Part shown: positions 35,301-42,753 of the stretch, piece after piece
How the letters are laid out: every line of letters starts with the position of its first letter
Numbering within the stretch: position 1 is the stretch's first letter
NCBI RefSeq assembly: GCF_009363115.1
Contig: NZ_CP045298.1
Span: 3,283,501-3,347,500, forward strand
Direction: 5' to 3'
Length of the DNA: 64,000 nucleotides
Origin: Paenibacillus brasilensis
Lineage (GTDB): Bacteria > Bacillota > Bacilli > Paenibacillales > Paenibacillaceae
Made by a program: the position numbers and the translations under genes
Notes under the pieces: generated by a model
Told to the model about the DNA's origin: nothing
Database searches by the model: none
What the model saw: only the letters and a program-made list of their open reading frames with translations

Positions 35301-36400
35301 GTGTGTATGATCAGTACGGACGTGCAGAGGGAGCGAATTTCCCGGTTATCGTTAGCATGCCGCAGCTCAATCATGCTCCTCAAGTCATCTCAGCTATAAA
35401 CGAGCAGGTGTTGAGCCCTGGAGTTACACAGCAAAGGGATTATGATCTGCAGCAACTGTTCAGCGATGAGGATGGGGATGAGCTTCAGTTTACGGTCAGC
35501 TCCAGTGATCCGACTTTGGTGAGTGCATCGCTTCAAGGCAGCAGCTTAACACTGGCTCCAGGCACAGGCAGCGGTCTTGCTGCTATGACCATTACAGCCA
35601 CGGATGGTAAGGGTGGCTCTGTCCAATATACGTTTAATGTACGCAACGCTGAACTGATTTCCGGTGGCATCACTCCGATAGGGGTTAAATACGGGTTGCC
35701 GTACAGAACGGTCGACCTGTCCAGCTACTTCCCGGGACAATCGGAATTTCTAGTGTATAGAGGGACCCAATCCTCAACATTCACTGGACCTGTAGATCAC
35801 TTGGGCACGACGATTGCCCTTTCCCCGGACCCCGTGCTGGTATGGGTGGTAGGAACAGATGGGAGGGCTGCAGTATTTCAGGTTCAGCAGGACCCACAGC
35901 AAGCGCCTGCTGTATATTTCTCGCAATTTGTAGATGGCGGGGATGGACGGATTGTGTTGCAATTGTATTATAACGGGGATGGAGATCCTTCCCACAGAGG
36001 AGAAAATTATTCACTGGAAGTTCATCAATGGATGAAGAATACAAACCGTATGAACGTGACCACGATACCCATTAATCCACTTTATCCTGCCATGCCATAC
36101 TTGATCATTGACAGTATCTTTTATGATTTCATGGATATTACGCCTGCTTGGTATTTTAATGATGAGGGTAATTTCTACAACCCGAACGAATTTAATACCG
36201 TTGCATACGTTTTGAAATACCAAGGACAAGTGGTGGATGTATTAGGAAATCCAAATTCGGATGAACAGTTTACACCGCAAGGAGGAACGTTCGTCCGTAA
36301 GCCGGGGATATCCTATGGATCGCCTGCCTACAATCAGCCGGATGAGTGGAATGTGTATCCAAAAGGGGCCTATCAATTTGTAAGCATTCATACGCCATAA
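32342..36400 (+). CDS. Large SLH-anchored surface protein with cadherin-like repeats
   Basis: A 1352-residue protein organised like its upstream neighbour. It has a signal peptide (about 1-30), three SLH motifs (GIIQGDPAGTLRPEQKLTRQE, GLLQGDADGRFRPNDLISAQE and a variant). Residues about 315-520 are short beta-strand repeats rich in V, T and Q, probably a beta-solenoid. Then come about six cadherin-like repeats with N-x-x-P starts and D-x-D-x-D-x-L cores, and a C-terminal domain from VYFSQFVDGGDGRIVLQLYYNG that resembles the LTD-type tail of the first protein. The 5' 1 kb is visibly more GC-rich than the rest. The start is ATG 32342 after GGGGAGA. It is probably co-transcribed, ending at 36451-36495. 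Confidence 0.82.
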   Translation: MRNKQLTAQLAAALLLLTPAVPVGTAQAAVSSADAASVSTASIGKSPSPWKDVQQLTAQQLEQLQKARELGIIQGDPAGTLRPEQKLTRQELAVLLVKALQLPTGNLDGAASFTDVPANSWSRPAIEAARKAGLLQGDADGRFRPNDLISAQELVALLVRSAGTNTPADTSASTTATSSAQTLPTTWKEASPWAAPLIRAALSDGLMSEFGGSLHAKDSVSRVDAVSLLVSALFPQERASQLQGIDGQQIRINGIAYDVAEPLRGIFHADNQAALRGAGIRFHATGRTVDKVTWLELRSSGTPAGNGEAEFSGNVVLDGHGSTLNGDLVVAGDFTSVLHLKVEQQLTVDARVQQDFYAQDVQVQGQTHINGGDNNTVVFDSSTLTQMDVTKPEVHVVLSGTASATVMNVQSNASIEVGTAASLSQLNINEGTDNVSLQGTVPTVQVTGSQPVEMTGNSTIQQLTVSGTGALQLKNTGSIENLQVSNPAATVNVSGNIQVSALTLGTGVASNAVTGLAVTSVTGTSSSSGGSSGSSSAANRSPEVVNASVERVITEGTGEQLYDLRQFFTDPDRDVLTFSAASLQSGVVRASVSGNTLKLTPVSVGKASISVSANDGRGKRISSTFKITVNGLPVSTGIPAQDLTVGQSDAVLHLNDYIQDPENAALTYQVTVDHPAVASAVLAGDELRLSPLHAGSTIVHVTANDGQQGEDGSTGQKQIDFNLTVQGAPNHAPQGQTPQPLTVTLGQPNSMLDLGAVFTDADSDPLVFTAASADTSIVQTSITGHQLTLQSLQPGSTSITLTADDSKGGTAIVTLIVTVLPIPNSSPVVTHAPNAVHLILGKADGTVDLSTIFADPDHDSLRYEISSSAPAVADAMLQNDQLVIHGLAAGSTIITITATDGRGGEISTDLQVHLLENAVIAAIPEQLLQLENPAPELDLSPFLLNWDLASLSVTADTYDPGIATAHMNGQKLQLNPVSVGTTSVTLSVYDQYGRAEGANFPVIVSMPQLNHAPQVISAINEQVLSPGVTQQRDYDLQQLFSDEDGDELQFTVSSSDPTLVSASLQGSSLTLAPGTGSGLAAMTITATDGKGGSVQYTFNVRNAELISGGITPIGVKYGLPYRTVDLSSYFPGQSEFLVYRGTQSSTFTGPVDHLGTTIALSPDPVLVWVVGTDGRAAVFQVQQDPQQAPAVYFSQFVDGGDGRIVLQLYYNGDGDPSHRGENYSLEVHQWMKNTNRMNVTTIPINPLYPAMPYLIIDSIFYDFMDITPAWYFNDEGNFYNPNEFNTVAYVLKYQGQVVDVLGNPNSDEQFTPQGGTFVRKPGISYGSPAYNQPDEWNVYPKGAYQFVSIHTP

Positions 36401-36450
36401 TCGGTAGACTTGTCTGAAATACCTCTCCTTTGAGGACAAGGCATTCATAT

Positions 36451-36495
36451 AAAGGTGTAACCCATCAACATACGGAGGGGTTGCACCTTTTTTGT
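36451..36495 (+). terminator. Terminator of the SLH gene pair
   Basis: AAAGGTGTAACCC pairs with GGGGTTGCACCTTTTTT around a 13-base loop. Confidence 0.85.
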
Positions 36496-36549
36496 ATACT
36501 ATCAAAATGGAATAGAGAGGGTTCATGTATAGCAGTGAGTGCAGTCACA

Positions 36550-36577
36550 TTGATACCTCGAAAAACATGGCTATAAT
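36550..36577 (+). promoter_or_regulatory. Sigma-A-type promoter of the HesB-like gene
   Basis: TTGATA (36550-36555), a 16-base spacer and a perfect TATAAT (36572-36577). Confidence 0.65.
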
Positions 36578-36655
36578 GTACATATAGTTTAAATTTTTTT
36601 CTTTTGGGAGCTGACAGTTCCAAATATTTCATTAATAAAGGAGAGCGATCGTCTC

Positions 36656-36985
36656 ATGAACATACATTTAGAGCTGGACCCCTTGTCAGTGGAAAGGCTG
36701 GACAGTGCTCTGTCAGGAAGACCGGGAATGTTTAAGCTGTTTTATGATACAGAAGGCTGCGGATGCAACGGCGTCATTGTCATCCAGGTTATTACAACAG
36801 AGAATGCAACCGATAGAATAGTTCAATCCGAGCCCTATTCTTTTTGGGTAGACCGACAGCAGGAGCAGCAGTTCGATAGCAGAATGCGGCTTGAGGCAGA
36901 CCCCAACTATCCATCGTTCAAGATCATTAGTGATGCAGGCATACTTAGTGGCAACATTAGAATTCAAGATGTGCGCGCAAAATAG
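36656..36985 (+). CDS. HesB/IscA-like small protein (YqkB-type)
   Basis: A 109-residue protein with the HesB-type beta-rich fold. It has the central DTEGCGCNGVIVIQ, and a C-terminal DPNYPSFKIISDAGILSGNI that matches the small Firmicute YqkB/YneR branch. The GCGC pair offers Cys residues, but the canonical C-terminal Cys-Gly-Cys of true A-type Fe-S carriers is absent, so iron-sulfur delivery is doubtful. AAAGGAGAG precedes ATG 36656 and a clear promoter lies at 36550-36577. It is a single-gene unit, with a terminator at 36994-37041. Confidence 0.7.
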   Translation: MNIHLELDPLSVERLDSALSGRPGMFKLFYDTEGCGCNGVIVIQVITTENATDRIVQSEPYSFWVDRQQEQQFDSRMRLEADPNYPSFKIISDAGILSGNIRIQDVRAK

Positions 36986-36993
36986 TGAATTCA

Positions 36994-37041
36994 AAAAGAC
37001 GAATCTCTTCCACCGCAAATGGAAATGAGGTTTGTCTTTTT
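36994..37041 (+). terminator. Terminator after the HesB-like gene
   Basis: AAAAAGACGAA pairs with a TTTGTCTTTTTT arm, with further pairing inside. Confidence 0.65.
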
Positions 37042-37105
37042 TAATGTAGTGACCTCCTTTGAAATGGTACAATAACTGTTATGATCATTCGAGAAGGACG
37101 TTGAG

Positions 37106-37666
37106 ATGATGAAAAATTTGCTCGTTTCGGGCTACCGTGCCCATGAATTGAATATTTTCAGTCAAAAGCACGAGGGCATTCCATATATCAAAAAGGCGAT
37201 TGCAGGCAGGCTCATTCCTCTGATTGAAGAAGGACTGGAATGGGTGATTACTCCCGGCCAATATGGGGTGGACCTGTGGGCCTGTGAGGTAGCTATTGCT
37301 CTAAAACAGCAGTATCCCCACCTAAAATGCTCTATACTGGCAGCCTATCAAAATATAGAGGAAAAGTGGAAGGAGGAAAAAAAGGAGTACTTTCAGCAAA
37401 TTTGTAACGCAGTTGACTACGTGGGCTTTGTCAGCCGTCAGCCTTATCAGGGGATATGGCAGCTCAAGGCACGGGATGAACTGCTTTTCCGCAAAACAGA
37501 TGGTTTGTTGCTCGTTTACGACGAGGATGCTGGAGAGGGCAGTCCGCGTTTTATGAAGGAGCTGGCATTAAAAAAGCAACAGGCGGAAGGCTATCAATAT
37601 ATCAGCATCAGCTCGGAGGATATCCAAAGCATAGCGGATGAAGAACGATTATTCATGGACCTCTGA
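37106..37666 (+). CDS. ypsA: YpsA family protein (SLOG superfamily)
   Basis: A 186-residue cytosolic protein. Signature elements are VSGYRAHELNIF at the N-terminus, WVITPGQYGVDLWACEVAI, and GLLLVYDEDAGEGSPRF, a Rossmann-like nucleotide/ligand-binding pattern of the SLOG superfamily. B. subtilis YpsA has been associated with cell-division effects on overexpression. The ligand is not known, although ADP-ribose or another nucleotide is suspected. GAAGGA lies at a normal distance from ATG 37106. A hairpin at 37698-37720 ends the gene. Confidence 0.88.
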   Translation: MMKNLLVSGYRAHELNIFSQKHEGIPYIKKAIAGRLIPLIEEGLEWVITPGQYGVDLWACEVAIALKQQYPHLKCSILAAYQNIEEKWKEEKKEYFQQICNAVDYVGFVSRQPYQGIWQLKARDELLFRKTDGLLLVYDEDAGEGSPRFMKELALKKQQAEGYQYISISSEDIQSIADEERLFMDL

Positions 37667-37697
37667 TTTTTACAGCATTAGCTCGGATTTGTGAACA

Positions 37698-37720
37698 AAA
37701 AGGACGAATTCGTCCCTTTA
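37698..37720 (+). terminator. Terminator after ypsA
   Basis: AAAGGACGAATTCGTCCCTTT is a near-perfect palindromic stem followed by ACTTTT. Confidence 0.6.
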
Positions 37721-37725
37721 CTTTT

Positions 37726-37740
37726 ATGTAAGCGCTACCA
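37726..37740 (+). promoter_or_regulatory. cre site (CcpA) upstream of the PL11 pseudogene
   Basis: ATGTAAGCGCTACCA matches the WTGNAANCGNWNNCW consensus at every defined position. It lies 80 bases before the lyase start and indicates former catabolite control of pectin use. Confidence 0.65.
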
Positions 37741-37819
37741 TAAAATTTAGACAACAATAACTTATCGGTCAGATAAAATAAATTTATTGAAAAACAAACC
37801 AGAAAGGAGCCATTGATTC

Positions 37820-39051
37820 ATGAACAAAAGGTTTCGGTATACTGCGTTGCTCTGTCTCGGTGTCATGTTGTGTGGAATGGTCACTCCGATGGATAGCCAG
37901 GTCTCCGCTGCCTCAACAAGGCAAATGGAAAAGCTGAGCCGGGGAGCTGTGGCGGTCAAGGTGCCGGAGGGCGTACTTGTGAGCTGGCGTTTGCTGGGCA
38001 CGGAAGCAGATTCGGTCAGCTTTAATCTGTACAGAGGGACAAGCAAGGTGAATGATACGCCGATTACATCGAGAACCAATTATTTGGACAAGGCAGGTAC
38101 AACCTCATCCTCGTATACGGTTCGTGCCGTGGTGAATGGAACAGAGCAGGCTGCTTCCCCTGTGGTAAAGGTATGGAGCAGCAACAATCTGGACGTTCCC
38201 ATCCAGCAGCCTGCGGGCGGTAAAACTCCGGATAATGTGAGCTACGCGTACCAGGCCAATGATGCCAGCATAGGGGATTTGGATGGGGATGATAAGGATG
38301 AGATCGTGTATGGCTCGCTGGTGGTGGACGATAACGGAGCGAAGCTGGCTAACACGGGAATGGGGCACGGCGATGCACTTCATGTCGGAGATTTGGACCC
38401 GGATCGTTCAGGCTATGAAGTGTTTAAGGTAAATGAGGACAAGAACGCCACCTATGGCGCAGCCATGTACGATCCGCGTAACGGCAACATTTTATGGGGC
38501 GTAAATACAGGCAAGGATACCGGCAGAGGCATGTCCGCAGACATTGATCCGCGTACCAAAGGGAACGAGCAATGGGCGCCGGGGATCGGCTTGCGTTCAG
38601 CTAAAGGAGCGCTTGTTACAAATGCGCTACCGTCCTCCATTAACTTTGGAATTTGGTGGGATGGCGACCTGCTCGTGAACTGTTGGATCATACCTCGTCA
38701 AGCGAAGGTAAAATCGACAAGTGGAACTATACCAACTCGACCACTTCCAATTTGCTTACCGCGACAGGAACCAGCTCCAATAACGGAACGAAAGGTACAC
38801 CTTCCTTGCAGGCTGATCTGTTCGGTGACTGGCGCGAGGAAGTAATTTGGCGCAAAAGCGACAATTCGGCACTACGAATTTACACAACACCATACGAGTC
38901 AGAGCACCGATTCTATACACTTATGCATGATCCAGTGTATCGGTTAAGTGTGGCCTGGCAGAATGTAGCCTATAATCAGCCGCCACACACCAGTTTTTAT
39001 CTGGGAGAAGGGATGTCCAAGCTCCTGCAGCCCAATATATACACTCCTTGA
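37820..39051 (+). pseudogene. Rhamnogalacturonan lyase (PL11) with a large internal deletion and a frameshift
   Basis: The start is intact: AGAAAGGAG, then ATG 37820 and a signal peptide (residues 1-32). A fibronectin-like N-terminal part follows (AVAVKVPEGVLVSWRLLGT, SFNLYRG). Near 38272-38310 an early propeller blade (NDASIGDLDGD) is joined in frame to a late one (DKDEIVYGSLVVDDNG, MGHGDALHVGDLDP), skipping roughly 200 residues that hold most of the catalytic propeller. A one-base loss near 38673 then shifts the frame, and the C-terminus continues from DHTSSSEGKIDKW to NQPPHTSFYLGEGM and stops at 39049. Intact PL11 enzymes are about 600 residues, versus about 410 here. The enzyme cleaved the rhamnogalacturonan I backbone; this copy cannot be functional. 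Confidence 0.86.
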
Positions 39052-39090
39052 TTACAAGGCCAAAATGAAATACGAATGGACAGAAAACGA

Positions 39091-39125
39091 ATAAGGGCTC
39101 CGGAGTTGATCGGAGCTCTTTTTAT
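39091..39125 (+). terminator. Terminator after the PL11 pseudogene
   Basis: AGGGCTCCG pairs with CGGAGCTCTTTTT around an 8-base loop. Confidence 0.75.
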
Positions 39126-39228
39126 TATGCTTTGTTATACCCATAGAAAGAGAACGTATGATCCTGATTAAAAATGGGAACATTAGTTCTTATTAAGAGA
39201 ATATACACATGAAAAAGGAGGCGGGATA

Positions 39229-39462
39229 GTGACTTCTCTGGCGACCGAAGGCATGATTGAGCTCGTAACCAATGTCGGATTCCCTGCTGCATTAAGTCTG
39301 ATTCTGTTAAAATATATCCTTGTCACCCTCAGTCGCAGATTGGAGCAGCTTGACCGATCTGTTAAGCAATTGTCGCAATCCTTGGAAGATATGGAGGCAA
39401 AGCGGGTAAAGCAGTCAGATGAGCCGTGCAGGGCAGATACGGACAAACTTCGTGCCGAATGA
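39229..39462 (+). CDS. yvrJ: YvrJ-family small membrane protein
   Basis: A 77-residue protein with one N-terminal hydrophobic helix (VTNVGFPAALSLILLKYIL, about residues 13-31) containing the VGFPxA motif of the YvrJ family. It continues as a charged coiled-coil-like tail (RRLEQLDRSVKQLSQSLEDME), longer than the usual family of about 50 residues. GTG 39229 is preceded by AAGGAGG. B. subtilis yvrJ lies near SigO/RsoA regulators, but none is seen here. The tail resembles that of BhlA-type holin-like peptides, an alternative reading. Function is unknown. Confidence 0.65.
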   Translation: MTSLATEGMIELVTNVGFPAALSLILLKYILVTLSRRLEQLDRSVKQLSQSLEDMEAKRVKQSDEPCRADTDKLRAE

Positions 39463-39573
39463 GCAAATAAAGGAAAATAGAAACAATTTAGCAACCTAAT
39501 TGCACAGCAGAATTCTTATAATAGAAAGGTGTGCAGTCTATGCAGGCATATATTAATGGAGGTGTATATTAAG

Positions 39574-40443
39574 ATGAAAATAAATACGAAGCTATCCGCG
39601 CTGTGCATTGCAGCCACACTTTTGAGCGTAGCGCAGGCCGCAGCCGCAGCGCCCGCTGTGACCGCTCCAGCAGAAGCGACGCAGCCGGACGTTGCCAGTC
39701 CGGCCGCTGCGGCCCCGGCTCAGGTGCCAGCACCAGCAGCATCTGCGTCGGTTAAGACACCGGCCCCACCAGCCCCGTCCGCGCCAGCTGCGTCGATCCC
39801 GGCTGAAGCCGCAGGTTCCGCCAAAGCCGCTGCACCAGCAGCTCCGTCCACTTCAGTAGCGCGTCCATCCGCTTCGGTAGCGCCAGCTGCGGCTCCAACT
39901 ATACCGTCTACTGCGAAGCCGTCGAAGCTGCAGCAGCCGTCCACTTCGGTGCCAGCAGAAGCTGCCGCTACAAGCGTGAAGCCAACGCAGTTGGACAAGC
40001 TGAACCACGAGAGCGTCATTCCACTTGTGCTGGAGGCGCAGTCGCGTTATCAGCACGCGATCAGCGGTGGCAGTACGGTGGGGAAGTCGTTCCAGTGGAA
40101 CGGCAAAAGCTACCGTTACCTGTCCGAGGACATCGGCACCAAGACCAAGCTGATCAACTATCTGACACAGGCTTATACCAAGCAGGCGAGTGAGCAATTT
40201 GTGGGCAAATTTTTTGTTGAAATTAACGGTAAACTGGCGCAGTTGAATGCAGATGGCGGTAATTTGCTAGAGTTTAACCGGGCTACAGCGAAAATGGTAA
40301 CGATGACTCCAGTGAAGCGCAGCTATCTGCTGACCGTGCCTTATCCGGCAGGAACGAAGAAAGCGAACGAAAAAATTACAGTCAATTTCGAAAAGGTCGG
40401 CAGCTACTGGAAAATCAGCTCTGCACCGCACATGATTTTTTAA
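39574..40443 (+). CDS. Secreted IseA/YoeB-like DL-endopeptidase inhibitor with a Pro/Ala linker
   Basis: A 289-residue exported protein. Residues 1-25 form the signal peptide (AATLLSVAQAAAA). A Pro/Ala/Ser-rich region of about 120 residues, with higher local GC, forms an extended wall-spanning linker. The C-terminal 150 residues match IseA (YoeB): FQWNGKSYRYLSEDIGTKTKL, INYLTQAYTK, GKLAQLNADGGNLLEFNRATA and KRSYLLTVPYP. IseA binds and inhibits cell-wall DL-endopeptidases, tempering autolysis. B. subtilis IseA has no long linker. ATG 39574 has GGAGGT at 10 bases. The WalRK system controls iseA in Bacillus, but I could not identify a WalR box here. Confidence 0.8.
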   Translation: MKINTKLSALCIAATLLSVAQAAAAAPAVTAPAEATQPDVASPAAAAPAQVPAPAASASVKTPAPPAPSAPAASIPAEAAGSAKAAAPAAPSTSVARPSASVAPAAAPTIPSTAKPSKLQQPSTSVPAEAAATSVKPTQLDKLNHESVIPLVLEAQSRYQHAISGGSTVGKSFQWNGKSYRYLSEDIGTKTKLINYLTQAYTKQASEQFVGKFFVEINGKLAQLNADGGNLLEFNRATAKMVTMTPVKRSYLLTVPYPAGTKKANEKITVNFEKVGSYWKISSAPHMIF

Positions 40444-40562
40444 TGGAAATTTTCTAAACAAAATATTTTCCAAATCGCGGTTTCGCAACGTTCTTCATGA
40501 ATAGGGTAAAGTGATGGTAAGGCTTTCATAAGCCCTAATTCAACGCTGAGGAGTGCTGTGCA

Positions 40563-40808
40563 ATGATGACACCCATTAAGGTGAAAAACGTTAAGGATAT
40601 TGAGAAGATCAATCAAATCGTATCCAATTATACGTATGACATCTGGATTCATGGCAAAAGCGGCATGGCAGATGCCAAATCCATTCTAGGCATGTATGTG
40701 TTGAAGCTGGATGAGCCGTTAACTCTGGTTGTACCTGACAACGTCAATCCGAAGAAGCTGTTTAAGGAACTGGAGGAATTTATTCATTTTCCTGCTCAAG
40801 AAGCATAA
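40563..40808 (+). CDS. HPr-like protein lacking the phosphoryl-accepting histidine
   Basis: An 81-residue protein with the HPr fold. The motif MADAKSILGMYVLKLD aligns with the regulatory Ser-46 segment of HPr (KSIMGVMSL), keeping the serine. The His-15 site (R/H-x-A-R) is absent; the equivalent stretch has no His-Ala-Arg. It is therefore more like Crh, which only acts as a Ser-phosphorylated CcpA partner, than a sugar-PTS phosphocarrier. Residues IHGKSG and VVPDNVNPKKLFKELEEF complete the fold. ATG 40563 has GAGGAG nine bases upstream. It faces a formate/nitrite-type channel across a perfect bidirectional terminator. Confidence 0.75.
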   Translation: MMTPIKVKNVKDIEKINQIVSNYTYDIWIHGKSGMADAKSILGMYVLKLDEPLTLVVPDNVNPKKLFKELEEFIHFPAQEA

Positions 40809-40859
40809 AAGGCAAGAAAGCACCTGTAGATACTGCATACTCTATTTTAAAGCAATGCA

Positions 40860-40897
40860 AAGAAGCCTGGGGATACGTAGCCCCAAGGCTTCTTTTT
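40860..40897. terminator. Bidirectional terminator after the HPr-like gene
   Basis: AAGAAGCCTGGGG pairs with CCCCAAGGCTTCTTTTTT around a 6-base loop. The A/T flanks fit use in both directions. Confidence 0.9.
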
Positions 40898-41685
40898 TAA
40901 TGCTCCTCCTCATCCAGAAACGGGAGATTCACCGAATAGTACATAACACCCATAAGCAGCACACCGCCAACCAGATTCCCGAGCGTAACCGGAACCAGAT
41001 TATGAATCACGCCAGCGACCGAGACAGTACCCGGATGGTCTAGCACGAGTGCAATCGCGAAGGTACACATATTGGCTATACTATGCTCATATCCCGAAAT
41101 GAAAAAGCAGAATACAAATAACATCATCGCAAACATTTTCGCCCCGTTTTCCTTCATAAGCATCGGAACAAAAAAGGCAAGGCAGACCAGCCAATTACAC
41201 AAAATAGCCCGGAAAAACAACTGCGTTGCAGGCGCTTCCATTTTGTGTTCAACCACGTTCAGCAGAAAGCTGTTCACGCTGGAGGAGTCAAATAGCCCGG
41301 TCAAATAAATAAGGAGCGCAAATACCCCGGCCCCTAGCAAATTACCGCCATAGCTGGCAGCCCACAGCCGAAGCACCTGCCCCCAGCGCAGCTTTTTACG
41401 GAGCGCTGCATAGGTGTAATAAAAGGTGTTGCCTGTAAACAAATCCCCGCCGCCGTAAGCGATCAAAATGATGGCTGCCCCGAATGTGACTGCCGCCATG
41501 GGATAAGTGAATGGAGATTGCTCCATGTAAAAAAAGTTGCCCGTTTTGAACGCTACAATAACGCCGAACCCGATGAACATACTCGCCAGCATGGAACGTG
41601 CCAAATACCGGAGCAGGCTTTGCTTATATATTTTGTATTTCTTCATGGCTAGCTGTTCGACATTGCGTAAGCCTTCCGTCTCCAT
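40897..41685 (-). CDS. Formate/nitrite transporter (FNT) family channel
   Basis: A 262-residue integral membrane protein with six helices and the pentameric FNT-channel features. It has FIGFGVIVAFKTG in helix 1, LFTGNTFYYTYAAL in the half-helix region, CNWLVCLAFFVPM, and the central GYEHSIANM with the conserved pore histidine. It moves small monocarboxylates or nitrite/hydrosulfide with proton coupling; the substrate is not clear, since the ORF lacks neighbouring formate or nitrite genes. ATG 41685 follows AGGAGG. The gene is transcribed toward the HPr-like gene, and it is not in an operon. Confidence 0.9.
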   Translation of the reverse strand: METEGLRNVEQLAMKKYKIYKQSLLRYLARSMLASMFIGFGVIVAFKTGNFFYMEQSPFTYPMAAVTFGAAIILIAYGGGDLFTGNTFYYTYAALRKKLRWGQVLRLWAASYGGNLLGAGVFALLIYLTGLFDSSSVNSFLLNVVEHKMEAPATQLFFRAILCNWLVCLAFFVPMLMKENGAKMFAMMLFVFCFFISGYEHSIANMCTFAIALVLDHPGTVSVAGVIHNLVPVTLGNLVGGVLLMGVMYYSVNLPFLDEEEH

Positions 41686-41771
41686 TCCAAAGACAACCTC
41701 CTATTTTCTCAGATGTAAGTCTTTAAACATGCTTATTATTCTCAAAACATGCTCCGTTAGCCAGCAGCTTG

Positions 41772-42554
41772 TTAGCTTAACAAACCAAGCTTTTGCAGCC
41801 CATACAAAATGCCGTCTTCATCTGCACGTTTGGTCACCATTTTCGCCGCAGCCTTGGCCTCATCACAGCCGTTGCCCATTGCCACACTATTATGTACAGC
41901 CATTAGCATTTCTACATCATTCAAGCCATCGCCAAAAGCGTATTGATTTTCCTCGGCAATGCCCAGCCTGGAGGTGATTTCACGAATGCCCTTCGCTTTG
42001 GAGCCAGCATGAGGAACAACGTCCACAGAACTCGGATGCCAGCGTACAAAGTCAAAGGCTTTGAATACTGCTTCATAGAAAGGTTCTTCTTCTTCCGTAC
42101 ACATCAGTAGCGTCTGGTAGATATCTCTTCCCTGAAAATAGAGTGGATCATACCCCACCGATATCTTGGCCTTTAAGGCTTGGACCCACTTCTCTACAAG
42201 CTCATCGTTAGGAATATTGGCCTTCATGTTCAAATGATCCATATATACGAGAGCATGATTGTGTGTGAGAGCCAGATCAGTCATCGCCTGCAAAGCTTCT
42301 CTGTTCAACGGGGTGGTAGCAACGACTTCTCCGCGAAGCACGACATATTGCCCATTGCAACTGACATAGGAATCAATTTCCAGCTGCTCGCGGATTTCCT
42401 TGAACATAAAAGGCGCACGACCTGTTGCAATGGCGACCTCATGCCCTTGCTCTTTCAAAGCAAAGACAGCCTTTTCTGCCGTTAGCGGCATTTTTTTGTC
42501 ATCGTCCAGCAACGTACCGTCGATATCAAAAAAGATAATCTTTTTGTCTGACAT
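41772..42554 (-). CDS. Cof-type HAD-superfamily phosphatase
   Basis: A 260-residue cytosolic phosphatase. HAD motif I is FFDIDGTLLDDD (nucleophile Asp near residue 10), motif II is in VAIATGRAPF, motif III is the Lys of SKAKGIREI, and motif IV is FGDGLNDVEM. A C2-type cap lies between motifs II and III, so it is of the Cof/YbiV/YkrA class acting on sugar phosphates or nucleotide monophosphates. Start ATG 42554 (MSDKKIIFF) is preferred over an upstream in-frame ATG at 42611 because the latter adds a non-conserved leader; AGGTG is nine bases upstream. It converges with nothing and is divergent from the WXG100-like gene. Confidence 0.85.
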   Translation of the reverse strand: MSDKKIIFFDIDGTLLDDDKKMPLTAEKAVFALKEQGHEVAIATGRAPFMFKEIREQLEIDSYVSCNGQYVVLRGEVVATTPLNREALQAMTDLALTHNHALVYMDHLNMKANIPNDELVEKWVQALKAKISVGYDPLYFQGRDIYQTLLMCTEEEEPFYEAVFKAFDFVRWHPSSVDVVPHAGSKAKGIREITSRLGIAEENQYAFGDGLNDVEMLMAVHNSVAMGNGCDEAKAAAKMVTKRADEDGILYGLQKLGLLS

Positions 42555-42753
42555 GTCCCAACACCTGACTTTCAATAATGTTATTGTCGAAATTGACCCA
42601 TATGGATTCATTATATCAAAGGAACTGCTTATGAATACACAAATACGTATAAATCCTCATGAATGATCGACCTGTATAGCTTACAATATGAAATAAGGAT
42701 TACTGTAAAATATAATGTCTATCTCCTATTTTCATAGATGGGATGTGATCAAC

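Noticed and set aside
36656..36985. A-type iron-sulfur carrier assignment for the HesB-like gene.
   Set aside because: The C-terminal Cys-Gly-Cys required by IscA/SufA carriers is absent, so only the fold-level call was kept.
39229..39462. Holin-like (BhlA) peptide rather than YvrJ.
   Set aside because: The VGFPxA motif in the hydrophobic helix fits YvrJ better, and no lysis genes are nearby, though the alternative is not excluded.
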